Source: Rhodomicrobium sp. (GTDB lineage: Bacteria > Pseudomonadota > Alphaproteobacteria > Rhizobiales > HXMU1428-3). Taken from it: a DNA stretch of 64,000 nucleotides. Each line of letters opens with the position of its first letter. The first letter of the stretch is position 1. Position numbers and translations under genes: made by a program. The stretch lies in assembly GCA_021604665.1 (NCBI GenBank), contig BQJK01000003.1:248001-312000 (forward strand), written 5' to 3'. The notes beneath the pieces are model-generated. The model was not told where the DNA came from. It saw only the letters and a program-made list of their open reading frames with translations, and did not search any database. Shown one piece after another: positions 53,792 through 63,464 of the stretch.

Positions 53792-54694
53792 TCAGAGAAT
53801 GACCGGGGCATTGCTTTCAGCCTTTTCTTCTGGCTCAACATGTATAGAGACATCTACATTCTGAACTTCTTTTTCCAGGGCATCCTCAATTCTATCACAA
53901 ATGTCATGAGCCTCGGAAACTGTCAATTGACCAGGCACGACCAGATGAAAATCTATGAAGGTTAAATTACCGGCTTTCCTGGTTTTGATATCATGGGCTT
54001 GAATGGCTCCGCTTGCTTCCTTGGCGATGATGCTTTGTATATTATTCAGCGCTGCCTCTTCAACAGCTTCATCCATTAGCCCGCCCATAGAGTGTTTAAG
54101 AATCTTGCCGCCGGAATAAAGGATGTTTAGCGCGACAAGAGCTGCGAGCAACGGGTCCAGAATGTACCAACCGGTGAGTATGGCAGCGCCAACACCAATG
54201 GTCACGCCCAGGGATGAGATAACATCTGAAAACAGATGCCAGCCATCTGCAGTTAAAGCTGGTGAGCTGAGCCGCCGGGCTTCTTTTATCAACACATAGC
54301 ACCAAATGCCATTTATGAGGCTGGCAAGGGCATTTACGGCGAGGCCCATCACAGGGGCGTTGAGTGCTTTGGGTTGCATGAGCCCTTGCCAGGCTTCTTG
54401 CAAAATGAGTATTGCTGCCAGTGTGATCATTACACCCTCAAGCACGGCGCTGAAGTATTCAGCTTTGTGATGGCCATAGGGGTGGTTATCATCGGCTGGT
54501 TTGGCAGCAAGGCGCACGGCGATAAGCGCGGCAAAGGCCGTTGCGATATTCACCGTGCTTTCAAGCGCATCAGAATAGAGCGCAATGGAGCCGGTGATAT
54601 AATAGGCAAGCATTTTGATCAATAGCACGATGATGCCAATGATGATGCTGCCTATGGCAAGCTTCGATGTGGTCATGAGAGCCAACGTTTTCAC
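53792..54694 (-). CDS. Cation diffusion facilitator (FieF/CzcD-like)
   Basis: A 300-residue metal/proton antiporter. Six membrane helices span about 10-215. The metal sites are SDALEST (helix 2; Asp42), HPYGHHKAEYF (cytoplasmic loop) and DGWHLFSDV (helix 5, HxxxD). The C-terminal cytoplasmic ferredoxin-like domain runs from about 220. It exports zinc, iron or related divalent metals; the exact ion is uncertain. Confidence 0.9.
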   Translation of the reverse strand: MKTLALMTTSKLAIGSIIIGIIVLLIKMLAYYITGSIALYSDALESTVNIATAFAALIAVRLAAKPADDNHPYGHHKAEYFSAVLEGVMITLAAILILQEAWQGLMQPKALNAPVMGLAVNALASLINGIWCYVLIKEARRLSSPALTADGWHLFSDVISSLGVTIGVGAAILTGWYILDPLLAALVALNILYSGGKILKHSMGGLMDEAVEEAALNNIQSIIAKEASGAIQAHDIKTRKAGNLTFIDFHLVVPGQLTVSEAHDICDRIEDALEKEVQNVDVSIHVEPEEKAESNAPVIL

Positions 54695-54835
54695 TATTAA
54701 CGTGACTTGGAGGGGTAGCAGAGTTTAGAGAAATGGAGAACTGAAAAATTTTCGACCCTTCAGCTTGTTCAAAATTCTACTCTCTCATTCTACTCCCTGT
54801 TGGGCTCACCGTAGAAAGGGCTTGTGTATGAGGGG

Positions 54836-55906
54836 TTATTTTGGCTTAAGCGCTGTGTTCAGCACTTTTTTAAAGGCTGTAAAATCCTCTATATGAGGCA
54901 GGTGGCCAATCGCTTTTAGTTTGATCAATTTGGCATTTGGAATTTGCCGGGCGGCTTCATCGCCTAGCTGATCATAAAGGCCGAGCTGGTGGCTGACATT
55001 GCTGCGCTTCCAGTTGCGCCCAGGGCCAGTGCGGTCCCTTGTGCCGATGATGAGGGTGGTTGGCACAAATATATTTTTAAGCTCTGTCACCACAGGCTGG
55101 GTAAAGATCATGTCGTAAGTTAAGGCATTGACCCAGGCTATTTTCTTTTTATCAGGCCCCTGTAACTGGCCAATCATGAAATGGGTGAGGCTGTCATATT
55201 TTGCGGTCCAGGCGCCATCATAATAATTTTTCTGCTGATAGGCGCGGATGCCCTCAGGCGTTTTTTTCAGCTCGGCCTTATAGAAGAAATCCGTATCTTT
55301 ATATTCAACATAACGGAGGTAATTCTCTAATCCGATTGGGTTAAGAAGTATCAGCTGTTCTGTCATGTCTGGATGCTGGAGGGCAAAGCGAGTTGCCAAC
55401 ATGCCGCCCATTGAATGGCCGATTATGATGGTTTTGTTGATGCTCAGATGTTTCAGTAATTTTACTGTGTGGTCGGCTAAAACCGCGAATGAATATTGAT
55501 ATGTCTCTGGCTTTGAGGATTTGCCAAAGCCGATCTGATCCGGGATCAGTACGGAGTAACCTTGAGAGTTTAGATAGGTTGCGGTTTGCAGCCAATAAGC
55601 GCCATTAAAATTTTTGCCATGCAATAAAGTGATGGTCGGTTTGTCTTCTTCACCCTTCAGATAGCCATATGCCATTGCAAGAGTTTGCCCTTGTGAGGCG
55701 ATTTCAAAAACCTCTACAGGGTAGCCATAATCCAGCTTTGTGAGGCGGGCATCATAGGAGAGCTTTGAAGTGTCTGTGAGCTCAAGTGTTTCTTTTTTAG
55801 AGGCTTGCTCAGCGTTAAGCGGAGCTAGAAATAATAAACTCAGGATAAGAGCGGTAAGAGCTTTTAGTGAGAGGGGTGAGATGGTGCGGCAATGGGGCTG
55901 TGGCAT
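54836..55906 (-). CDS. Exported alpha/beta-fold hydrolase
   Basis: A 356-residue protein. The N-terminal signal is about 13-33 (ends LNAEQA). The hydrolase domain has LLHGKNFNGAYW, nucleophile Ser in GHSMGGML, and the catalytic His near the C-terminus (AIGHLPHIE); GTRDRTGPG is the Asp loop. The N-terminal ~70 residues of mature protein carry extra strands. Epoxide hydrolase/haloperoxidase-like substrate unknown. Confidence 0.85.
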   Translation of the reverse strand: MPQPHCRTISPLSLKALTALILSLLFLAPLNAEQASKKETLELTDTSKLSYDARLTKLDYGYPVEVFEIASQGQTLAMAYGYLKGEEDKPTITLLHGKNFNGAYWLQTATYLNSQGYSVLIPDQIGFGKSSKPETYQYSFAVLADHTVKLLKHLSINKTIIIGHSMGGMLATRFALQHPDMTEQLILLNPIGLENYLRYVEYKDTDFFYKAELKKTPEGIRAYQQKNYYDGAWTAKYDSLTHFMIGQLQGPDKKKIAWVNALTYDMIFTQPVVTELKNIFVPTTLIIGTRDRTGPGRNWKRSNVSHQLGLYDQLGDEAARQIPNAKLIKLKAIGHLPHIEDFTAFKKVLNTALKPK

Positions 55907-56066
55907 ATGCTATCTTTCAAGGCGCTTTTTGTCTGGTCGGTTTATGCCTCCCTGAATGGCAGGGATTTATGGCTTTTCTGTATTTAGGGAGGCAATGATG
56001 TTGTGTGTTTACAGGAAGTTGATGGCTGTATACTTCCTTCTCTCTATTTTACTGGAAACTCACTGT

Positions 56067-56858
56067 TTAAAGGAAGTTCACAACACCGCCATCTACTCTG
56101 AGGGAAGCGCCGGTGGTGGCTGATGCTTCTTTAGAGGCGGCATAAACGATCATGTTGGCAACTTCTTCAATCGTTGCTGCTCTTTGGATGACAGATGAAG
56201 GCCGTTTGGCCATCACGAATTCTTTCGCGGCGGTTTCAACGGTTTGGTTATTTTCTTTGGCGATGCCTTCTATCATGCCGACCAAGCCATCAGAGAGAGT
56301 TGGGCCGGGGAGGATGGAGTTAACAGTAACGCCGGTGCCGGCAAGCCGTTTGGCGAGGCCTTTGGCAATCGCAATATTTGCAGTTTTTGTGAAGCCATAA
56401 TGGATCATATCTTCAGGGATGTTGAGGCCTGATTCTGATGAGATAAAGAGGATGCGGCCCCACCTGTTGTTGATCATCTGTTTGGCATAATGACGAGAGA
56501 GACGGACCCCAGACATGATATTGATTTCGTAGAATTTGTCCCAGGTTTCATCACTGGTTTCGAAAAAATCTTCCATGCTATAAATGCCCAGATTATTGAC
56601 CAGGATATCACAGGCAGGAATTGCCTTGATTAGCTCATCGCACCCCTCTTTGGTGCCAAGGTTGCCGACATGCGCAATGAGTTTCGCGTCTGGGTGTGTT
56701 GTTTTTATTGCGTCGATAGCGTGGGATACCGTGGTTTCATTGCGGCCGTTAATAACGACTGTCGCCCCGTTATTGGCGAGGCCTTTTGCTGCCCCAAAGC
56801 CGATGCCTTTGCTGGAACCAGTGACGATTGCGGTTTTTCCTGATAGGTCAATTTTCAT
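56067..56858 (-). CDS. SDR family oxidoreductase
   Basis: A 263-residue short-chain dehydrogenase. Cofactor motif TGSSKGIGFGAA (about 13-24), NNLGIY, and catalytic Ser and YGFTK (Tyr-x-x-x-Lys). The C-terminus is ATTGASLRVDGGVVNFL, so the Gly-rich end is complete. Substrate unknown; no operon partner. Confidence 0.9.
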   Translation of the reverse strand: MKIDLSGKTAIVTGSSKGIGFGAAKGLANNGATVVINGRNETTVSHAIDAIKTTHPDAKLIAHVGNLGTKEGCDELIKAIPACDILVNNLGIYSMEDFFETSDETWDKFYEINIMSGVRLSRHYAKQMINNRWGRILFISSESGLNIPEDMIHYGFTKTANIAIAKGLAKRLAGTGVTVNSILPGPTLSDGLVGMIEGIAKENNQTVETAAKEFVMAKRPSSVIQRAATIEEVANMIVYAASKEASATTGASLRVDGGVVNFL

Positions 56859-57155
56859 GAGTTGTGCTTTCTTTTAACTTTGATGGGGGTAGGGAGTTGG
56901 TCCTGGGGCTTTTTTCAATGGGCATTATTGAATTTGCTCAGCCTTGGACGGCATTTCTATTGATCATCTGGTGCTTAGGTTAGGTTGTTTGCTTATGGCG
57001 GTCTCTGATACTCTTGCCATTCAGCCCCTTTATTTTGAAATCAATTTTGGCTGAAAGACATAACGGTTTCGTGAGCCGGGCGGGTTTGGCTGAGCTCTCA
57101 TTGAATAAATAATAATTCCTCTTGAAGCATCAAGGGGCAGAGCGGGAGGTTTTAG

Positions 57156-58067
57156 ATGTGGGGTGACCGTGCGGGGCTATTAACAGCGCGGCTGGTTGGG
57201 GCGATGCTGCGACCTTGGCATAGGCGTCATGCTACCAAAGGTAGGGATGAGGCGATAACTGATAAGCCCCTAACTTTAATAACGGGGGCGACCGGCGGCA
57301 TTGGAGAAGCCATTGCTCTCAGATTGGGGCGGGCAGGGCACACCCTTTTACTGACCGGGCGGGATGAAACAGAGTTGCAGGATATTGCCGCACGGGTTAG
57401 AGCTGAAGCCCCTGAGACAGCGCAGACCTTCTCTGTTGCTGTTGATCTGCAATCGCAAGGGGCGGCGGCGCTGATTGATGAGATCTGTGCAAGTCAGGGC
57501 TTTTATGTTGATGTATTGATCAATAATGCGGGGCTGGCTGAGAAGGCTGCATTTCTCAATAATGATACGCAATTGATTGAAACAGTGATCGATGTGAATG
57601 TTACCGTATTAACAAGATTGATGCGCCATTACCTGCCCGCCATGGTGGCGCGGGGGTCTGGGGCGGTGATTAATATGTCCTCTATTGGCGGCTTGGCACC
57701 GGGGCCTTATCAGTCTGTTTATTATGCCTCTAAAGCCTATGTCACCAGCATAACCGAAGCTGTCGCCCATGAGGTGCGGGGGCGGGGTGTTTATGTTGGC
57801 GCGGTATTGCCAGGGCCGACCAAAAGCCGCTTTCACGCAAGGGCCAATGGGCGTGGGTCATACTATCTTTCATTTTTTGGTGAGATGAGAGCTGACCGGG
57901 TGGCAGCAACTGTTGAACGTGCGCTCTATTCTCGTCATTGGCCACTTGTCGAGCCGGGGCCGTTTTATGCCCTGATTGGGCTTGCAATGCGGGTGATCCC
58001 GGGCAGTTTGCTGACCCCGTTGATGGGCGTGCTTTATAAGCAGCGGGCGGGGAAGCCGCGTTTATAA
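57156..58067 (+). CDS. SDR family oxidoreductase with basic N-terminal segment
   Basis: A 303-residue protein behind GCGGGAGG. Residues 1-35 form an extra basic segment before the Rossmann motif TGATGGIGEAI (about 44-54). NNAGLAEKA, the catalytic SSIGGLAPGPYQSVYYASK (Ser, Tyr-x-x-x-Lys) and a C-terminal hydrophobic tail follow. It resembles the DltE/YqjQ type. Substrate unknown. The 297-bp gap before it holds no recognised gene. Confidence 0.85.
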   Translation: MWGDRAGLLTARLVGAMLRPWHRRHATKGRDEAITDKPLTLITGATGGIGEAIALRLGRAGHTLLLTGRDETELQDIAARVRAEAPETAQTFSVAVDLQSQGAAALIDEICASQGFYVDVLINNAGLAEKAAFLNNDTQLIETVIDVNVTVLTRLMRHYLPAMVARGSGAVINMSSIGGLAPGPYQSVYYASKAYVTSITEAVAHEVRGRGVYVGAVLPGPTKSRFHARANGRGSYYLSFFGEMRADRVAATVERALYSRHWPLVEPGPFYALIGLAMRVIPGSLLTPLMGVLYKQRAGKPRL

Positions 58068-58192
58068 TTGGTGGTTTATAGGGGTCTGGCGGATAATAAT
58101 TAAAGACTTTAAGCTATGATAGCTCTTGAAGGATAAGTCAGATATGGCTAAACCTTGTTGAAATTCCCGCATTTAACCTAGATGAGCACGCT

Positions 58193-58501
58193 ATGATCCC
58201 TTTGCTACATTTTATCGATGTTGTCATAATTGACCTGATTAAATGGGTGGTCATTATTAGTGTCATTGTTAGCTGGCTGGTCGCGTTTGGTATTATCAAT
58301 AGCTATAATGACTTTGCCCGTTCTGTATTGCAGTTTCTTGAGGCGATAACTGAGCCGATGTTGCGGCCTATACGGCGCCTTGTTCCGCCGGTGAACGGTG
58401 TTGATCTTTCACCGCTGCTTCTCATTATCTTCCTGATTTTCTTGCAGTGGGTTGTTATTCGCGGCTGGCTTATTCCTTTATTTGCACAAAACGGACTTTA
58501 A
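58193..58501 (+). CDS. yggT: YggT family membrane protein
   Basis: A 102-residue protein with two membrane regions (about 10-36 and 77-95) flanking the conserved TEPMLRPIRRLVPPVNGVDLSP. That motif marks the YggT family, found near cell-division or pyrroline-5-carboxylate reductase genes. Function unclear. The next gene follows within 6 bases. Confidence 0.92.
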   Translation: MIPLLHFIDVVIIDLIKWVVIISVIVSWLVAFGIINSYNDFARSVLQFLEAITEPMLRPIRRLVPPVNGVDLSPLLLIIFLIFLQWVVIRGWLIPLFAQNGL

Positions 58502-58506
58502 GCTCA

Positions 58507-58830
58507 ATGTCGGCTGCACTTCAAAAGGTAGCTGGTGGGGTTGAGCTTAAAATCAGGCTGACGCCTAAATCCGCGCGCGATGATATTGGCAGCGTGGAGA
58601 CATTTGCCGCCCCGGGCGGGCGGGATGAGGCGGCGCTTAAAGTTTTTGTCAGGGCTTTGCCGACCAAAGGCGCGGCGAATGAGGCGGCAGCTAAACTCAT
58701 TGCGAAATGGCTGGGCGTACCTAAAACCAGCCTTTCACTTATACGCGGCGGCAAAGGGCGGCTTAAGGTCTTTTATATTGAGGGCGAGGCGGGCGAGCTT
58801 GCGGCAAGGTTTTCTACGTTAGTTGCTTAA
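58507..58830 (+). CDS. yggU: DUF167 (YggU) family protein
   Basis: 107 residues from ATG 58507; a longer frame to 58447 runs back into yggT and is not used. Features: KIRLTPKSARDDIG at about 14-27, LPTKGAANEAAAKLIAKWLGVPKTSL in the middle. Small alpha/beta fold of unknown function, regularly paired with yggT. Confidence 0.92.
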   Translation: MSAALQKVAGGVELKIRLTPKSARDDIGSVETFAAPGGRDEAALKVFVRALPTKGAANEAAAKLIAKWLGVPKTSLSLIRGGKGRLKVFYIEGEAGELAARFSTLVA

Positions 58831-58873
58831 GCTGAATAGCGGTGACTATGGCTAATTTTCTGGGTGATACTTA

Positions 58874-59761
58874 ATGACAAAAGCTGAAATTATTAGCGGC
58901 ACTGAAACCGCGAAAGAGGTGCGGGCGGCAGTGGCTGGCGGCGTGGCTGCCTTAAAAGAGGCAAAAAACGTGACCCCCGGTTTGGCTGTGGTGCTGGTTG
59001 GGGCAGACCCTGCCTCGGAAGTTTATGTCAAAAACAAAGCCCGACAGACGGTTGAGGTGGGCATGAACAGCTATGAGCACCGGCTTGATGAGACGGTGAG
59101 CGAAGTTACATTGCTGACACTGATTGACCAGTTGAACCGTGATGAGACGGTGCATGGGATTTTGGTGCAATTGCCTCTGCCAGCGCATATTGATGACCAT
59201 AAAGTGATTAATGCGATTTTACCGGAAAAGGATGTTGATGGCTTCCATGCGATTAATGCCGGGCGGTTAGCTACAGGGCAATCTGCACTGGTTGCTTGTA
59301 CGCCGGTTGGGTGTGTGATCCTTGCTAAAAAAGCCAAGAGTGACCTTAGCGGGTTGGATGCGGTGGTTATTGGCCGCTCTAACATTGTTGGCAAACCGGT
59401 GGCGCAGCTGCTGTTGCAGGAAAATTGCACAGTGACAATTGCCCATTCTCGCAGCAAGAATTTACCGGATATTGTGCGCCGGGCTGATTTGGTGGTGGCG
59501 GCTGCCGGGCAGAAAGAAATGGTCAAGGGTGATTGGATTAAACCTGGCGCTATTGTGATTGATGTGGGCATCCACCGGATTACCAAAGAAAATGGGAAAT
59601 CTGGGCTGGTTGGTGATGTGGCATTTGATGAGGCTGCTGCTATTGCTGGCGCCATAACTCCTGTGCCTGGCGGTGTTGGCCCGATGACAATTGCTTGCCT
59701 GTTGCGCAATACGCTGCTTGCCTGCTACCGGGCAAATGGGCTGGCTGACCCGGTTATTTAG
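58874..59761 (+). CDS. folD: Bifunctional methylenetetrahydrofolate dehydrogenase/cyclohydrolase
   Basis: A 295-residue enzyme. Catalytic region [17 protein letters not shown] (Tyr/Lys) at about 38-54, conserved [13 protein letters not shown], and NADP-binding [14 protein letters not shown]. It interconverts 5,10-methylene- and 10-formyl-tetrahydrofolate. Follows yggU by 43 bases. Confidence 0.97.
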   Translation: MTKAEIISGTETAKEVRAAVAGGVAALKEAKNVTPGLAVVLVGADPASEVYVKNKARQTVEVGMNSYEHRLDETVSEVTLLTLIDQLNRDETVHGILVQLPLPAHIDDHKVINAILPEKDVDGFHAINAGRLATGQSALVACTPVGCVILAKKAKSDLSGLDAVVIGRSNIVGKPVAQLLLQENCTVTIAHSRSKNLPDIVRRADLVVAAAGQKEMVKGDWIKPGAIVIDVGIHRITKENGKSGLVGDVAFDEAAAIAGAITPVPGGVGPMTIACLLRNTLLACYRANGLADPVI

Positions 59762-59874
59762 GGGCATATCTGGCCATTTATGGCTGGATATGCTTGTTAT
59801 AGCCTCTGCTGCCTGATCGATATGGCAGCATTCGCTAATTGATTATTCTCGTGCCTGAGCCTATATAAGCGCTT

Positions 59875-60741
59875 ATGAGTGACACAGCCTTTATTAAAAT
59901 GAATGGTCTTGGCAATGATTTTGCCATTTTTGACGGGAGAGAGCAGCCGCTGCACTTTTCTGATGGCACCATTGCGGCTTTGGCTGACCGGGAGAGCGGC
60001 ATCGGATTTGATCAGATGATTGTGCTGGAGCGCTCAGAGCTCGCGGATGTTTTCATGCGTATCTATAATGCGGATGGTTCAGAAGTTGATGCTTGCGGGA
60101 ATGCGACGCGCTGCGTTGGCCGGCTGGTGGCTGGTGAATTGAACCGGCCTGCCGTTAAAATTGAGACCAATGCCGGGCTGCTTCTTGCGCAGATTAACGG
60201 GGAAGATAGTGTCACTGTTGATATGGGAGAGCCGCGCTTTGAGTGGCAGCAGATCCCACTTAGTGAAGAGTTTCGTGATACAAGGATGATTGAGTTGCAG
60301 GTTGGGCCGATAGACAAGCCTCTCTTGCATTCCCCCTCTGTTGTTAATGTTGGCAACCCGCATTGTATTTTTTGGGTTGATGATATTATGAGGCATGATC
60401 TGCCTCGCTTTGGGCCGATGATTGAAAATCACCCTTTATTTCCTGAGCGGGCAAATATCTCATTGGCGGCCATAACCAATAAATCTGCATTGCAACTTTT
60501 GGTATGGGAGCGCGGTGCTGGCATGACGGAAGCTTGCGGCACGGCGGCCTGTGCGGCGGCTGTGGCAGCGGCCCGTAAGGGGCTAACCGGCCGTAATGTA
60601 ACGGTGAGCTTGCCGGGCGGTGATTTGCAGATCTTCTGGCGAGAGAGTGATAACCATATTCTCATGACCGGGCCTATTGAACTTGAATATAACGGTAAGA
60701 TTGATCTTGCTGATTATGGGGCGGCACAGGCGGCGTCTTAA
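59875..60741 (+). CDS. dapF: Diaminopimelate epimerase
   Basis: A 288-residue enzyme. The two active-site cysteines are seen in [13 protein letters not shown] (about 72-84) and [13 protein letters not shown] (about 219-231). Converts LL- to meso-diaminopimelate for lysine and peptidoglycan. Head of the dapF-mtaB-ftsY-yciB run. Confidence 0.97.
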   Translation: MSDTAFIKMNGLGNDFAIFDGREQPLHFSDGTIAALADRESGIGFDQMIVLERSELADVFMRIYNADGSEVDACGNATRCVGRLVAGELNRPAVKIETNAGLLLAQINGEDSVTVDMGEPRFEWQQIPLSEEFRDTRMIELQVGPIDKPLLHSPSVVNVGNPHCIFWVDDIMRHDLPRFGPMIENHPLFPERANISLAAITNKSALQLLVWERGAGMTEACGTAACAAAVAAARKGLTGRNVTVSLPGGDLQIFWRESDNHILMTGPIELEYNGKIDLADYGAAQAAS

Positions 60742-60836
60742 GCCTGATGTTTTGTGCCCCTGCCAGACTATCACCAGCAATTAAAGCACCACGAAATAAG
60801 CTGATTAAAGTTGAATTTTCACATGACCTTATTGCC

Positions 60837-62141
60837 ATGACAAAAACACCTCAAAGCAAGTCGCTTCAGAATAAGTCACTTAAGAATAAGTCACCTCAAA
60901 TTGTGACTTTTGGCTGCCGTCTCAATTCTTATGAATCTGAGGTGATGAGCGATCATGCGAAGGCGGCTGGCATTGAAGATGCGATTATCATCAATACCTG
61001 CGCTGTCACCAATGAAGCGGTGCGGCAAGCGCGCCAGACAATTCGTAAATTGCGGCGAGAGAATCCGGATTCTAAAGTTATCGTTACCGGTTGTGCCGCG
61101 CAGATTGAGCCTGAAATGTTCACAGCGATGGATGAGGTTGATTTTGTCATTGGCAATGATGAGAAAATGAAGGCTGAAACGTTCACGGCGCTGTTTGATG
61201 AAGAGCTGGAGCGCTGCGAAGTTAACGACATTATGTCAGTTACCGAGACGGCGGGGCATTTAATCTCTGCTTTTGGTGGGCGGGCGCGGGCTTATGTGCA
61301 AGTGCAAAATGGGTGTGATCATCGTTGCACATTTTGTATCATTCCATTTGGGCGGGGTAATTCTCGTTCGGTACCGCTTGGTGATGTGGTGCGCCAGATT
61401 CAGCATCTTGTCTCTGAGGGCTATAAGGAAATAGTGCTCACCGGGGTTGATATTACCGCTTATGGACGGGATTTACCGGGGCAGATGAGCCTTGGCAGCC
61501 TCTGTCAGAAAATTCTTGAATTTGTGCCGGATCTGATGCGGCTGCGGATTTCATCAATCGATTCTGTTGAGGCGGATGAGGCGTTGATGCAGGTGATTGC
61601 CGAGGAGCCTCGGGTGATGCCGCATTTGCACCTCTCTTTGCAGGCCGGTGACAATATGATTTTAAAGCGCATGAAGCGCCGTCATTCCCGCGAGGATGCA
61701 ATTGCTTTTTGTGATGAGGTGCGCCGGGCGCGGCCTGATGTTGTTTTTGGTGCTGATATCATTGCAGGCTTTCCGACAGAGACAGATGAGATGTTTGAAA
61801 ATAGCCTGAGATTGGTTGATGAGTGCGGGTTGACCTTTTTACATGTGTTTCCGTTTTCACCCCGGCCGGGTACGCCGGCGGCCAAGATGCCACAATTGCC
61901 GAAAGCGGTGATTAAAGAGAGGGCGGCGCGGCTCAGGGAAAAGGGTAAGGCGCGGCTGGAAGAGTATATGGCGGGGCTTGTGGGTCAGCCGCTTGACCTA
62001 TTGATGGAGCGCGACCAGGTTGGCCGGGCTGAAAATTTTGTTGAGGTAACGGTTCCTGGGCCTTATCAGCCAGGGGCAATTATTCGGGCGGTGCTGCGGC
62101 GTGACCCGAGCGGCCAGTTGTTGGGAGAGGTTGTTTTATGA
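60837..62141 (+). CDS. mtaB: tRNA t6A37 methylthiotransferase MtaB
   Basis: 434 residues from ATG 60837 (a longer frame starts at 60747 right after dapF). After a Lys/Ser-rich start with a repeated KSLQNKSLKNKS, the UPF0004 cysteines appear in FGCRLNSYES, NTCAVTNEA and VTGCAAQ. The radical SAM motif CDHRCTFC is near residue 160, with a C-terminal TRAM-like region. It makes ms2t6A in tRNA. The stop overlaps ftsY (ATGA). Confidence 0.93.
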   Translation: MTKTPQSKSLQNKSLKNKSPQIVTFGCRLNSYESEVMSDHAKAAGIEDAIIINTCAVTNEAVRQARQTIRKLRRENPDSKVIVTGCAAQIEPEMFTAMDEVDFVIGNDEKMKAETFTALFDEELERCEVNDIMSVTETAGHLISAFGGRARAYVQVQNGCDHRCTFCIIPFGRGNSRSVPLGDVVRQIQHLVSEGYKEIVLTGVDITAYGRDLPGQMSLGSLCQKILEFVPDLMRLRISSIDSVEADEALMQVIAEEPRVMPHLHLSLQAGDNMILKRMKRRHSREDAIAFCDEVRRARPDVVFGADIIAGFPTETDEMFENSLRLVDECGLTFLHVFPFSPRPGTPAAKMPQLPKAVIKERAARLREKGKARLEEYMAGLVGQPLDLLMERDQVGRAENFVEVTVPGPYQPGAIIRAVLRRDPSGQLLGEVVL

Positions 62142-63427
62142 GTGGTGATGGCAAGACGGGCTTTTTTGGCCGCTGGCTCGGTGGGACTAAACAGGATGAT
62201 GTCAAAGCCAAAGGTGATAAACCGGCTGAAAATGAGCCTCCTGAGGACGTGACTGGTGCCTCTGTTGGCGAGGAGAGCGCTGCCATCGTTCATGCAGACG
62301 CCTCCGTTGAGGAAGCCACTGATGCGGCAGTCGCTGAGACTGAAGTCACTGAGACTGAAGTTACTGAAATTGAAAAAGATGATGTATCGGTTCGCGACGT
62401 ATCAGCTAAAGACGATTTAGCTGAAGACACTGTTTCACCAGAGATCGCCCCTGCGCTGGCAACAGATAATGTTGTTGAAGAGGTGGCAGAAACTAAGAAG
62501 AGCTGGTTTTCTCGGTTGAAATCCGGGCTATCAAAATCTTCAACAAAATTAGCAGATGGTATCTCGGGCATTTTCACGAAGCGCAAGCTGGATGATGAGG
62601 CGATTGAAGAGCTTGAAGATCTGCTTATTCAATCTGACCTTGGCGTTGCTATGGCGATGCGCATCACAGAGCGGTTAGCTGCGACCCGTTATGATAAAGA
62701 AATCTCGGATGAAGAGGTAAAAGCTGTATTGGCTGAAGAGGTGGAGGCTATTTTATCTCCTGTTGCTCAGCCATTGGTGCTTAGTGGCGCTCATAAACCT
62801 GAAATTTTGCTGATGGTTGGTGTGAACGGTGCGGGCAAGACCACAACGATTGGTAAATACGCCCAAAAATTCCGGGCTGAGGGTAAGTCTGTCATGATGG
62901 CGGCGGGGGATACTTTCCGTGCGGCGGCGATTGACCAGCTGAAGGTTTGGGGTGAGCGCACGGGTGCTCAGGTGATTGCGCGTGATGTGGGAGCGGATGC
63001 CTCTGGCTTGGTTTATGATGCGCTGACAGCTGCAAAAGAGGCTGGTTCAGATGTGCTGATGATTGACACGGCGGGACGGTTGCAAAATAAAGCCAACCTG
63101 ATGGCTGAACTTGAAAAGATTGTGCGGGTGATTAAAAAGATTGATGACCAGGCCCCGCACCATGTGCTGCTAACGCTTGATGCCACTACCGGGCAAAATG
63201 CGATGAACCAGGTGGATATTTTTCAAAAAGTTGCAGGTGTTACCGGCCTTGTTATGACCAAGCTTGATGGCTCTGCGCGGGGTGGTATTCTGGTGGCGAT
63301 TGCCGATAAGTATAAACTGCCGATCCATGCTGTTGGTGTTGGTGAGGGCATTGATGATATGCAGGCGTTTGACCCGAAAGATTTCGCGGGTGCGATTGCT
63401 AATATTTCGCCTGAAACAGCGGGCTGA
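62138..63427 (+). CDS. ftsY: Signal recognition particle receptor FtsY
   Basis: A 429-residue GTPase. Residues 1-125 are an acidic membrane-docking (A) region with a repeated TETEVTETEVTEIE block. The NG domain follows: GVNGAGKTTT (G1, about 228-237), DTFRAAAIDQL, DTAGRLQNKA and TKLDGSARGG. It targets SRP-bound ribosomes to the translocon. Four-base overlap with mtaB. Confidence 0.97.
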   Translation: MSGDGKTGFFGRWLGGTKQDDVKAKGDKPAENEPPEDVTGASVGEESAAIVHADASVEEATDAAVAETEVTETEVTEIEKDDVSVRDVSAKDDLAEDTVSPEIAPALATDNVVEEVAETKKSWFSRLKSGLSKSSTKLADGISGIFTKRKLDDEAIEELEDLLIQSDLGVAMAMRITERLAATRYDKEISDEEVKAVLAEEVEAILSPVAQPLVLSGAHKPEILLMVGVNGAGKTTTIGKYAQKFRAEGKSVMMAAGDTFRAAAIDQLKVWGERTGAQVIARDVGADASGLVYDALTAAKEAGSDVLMIDTAGRLQNKANLMAELEKIVRVIKKIDDQAPHHVLLTLDATTGQNAMNQVDIFQKVAGVTGLVMTKLDGSARGGILVAIADKYKLPIHAVGVGEGIDDMQAFDPKDFAGAIANISPETAG

Positions 63428-63464
63428 TTTAACGAGCTGAAAATTAAAAGAGGATGGATCGGGT

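Noticed and set aside
59071..59709. 212-residue frame antisense to folD
   Set aside because: folD is intact with its catalytic motifs; antisense frame has no support.
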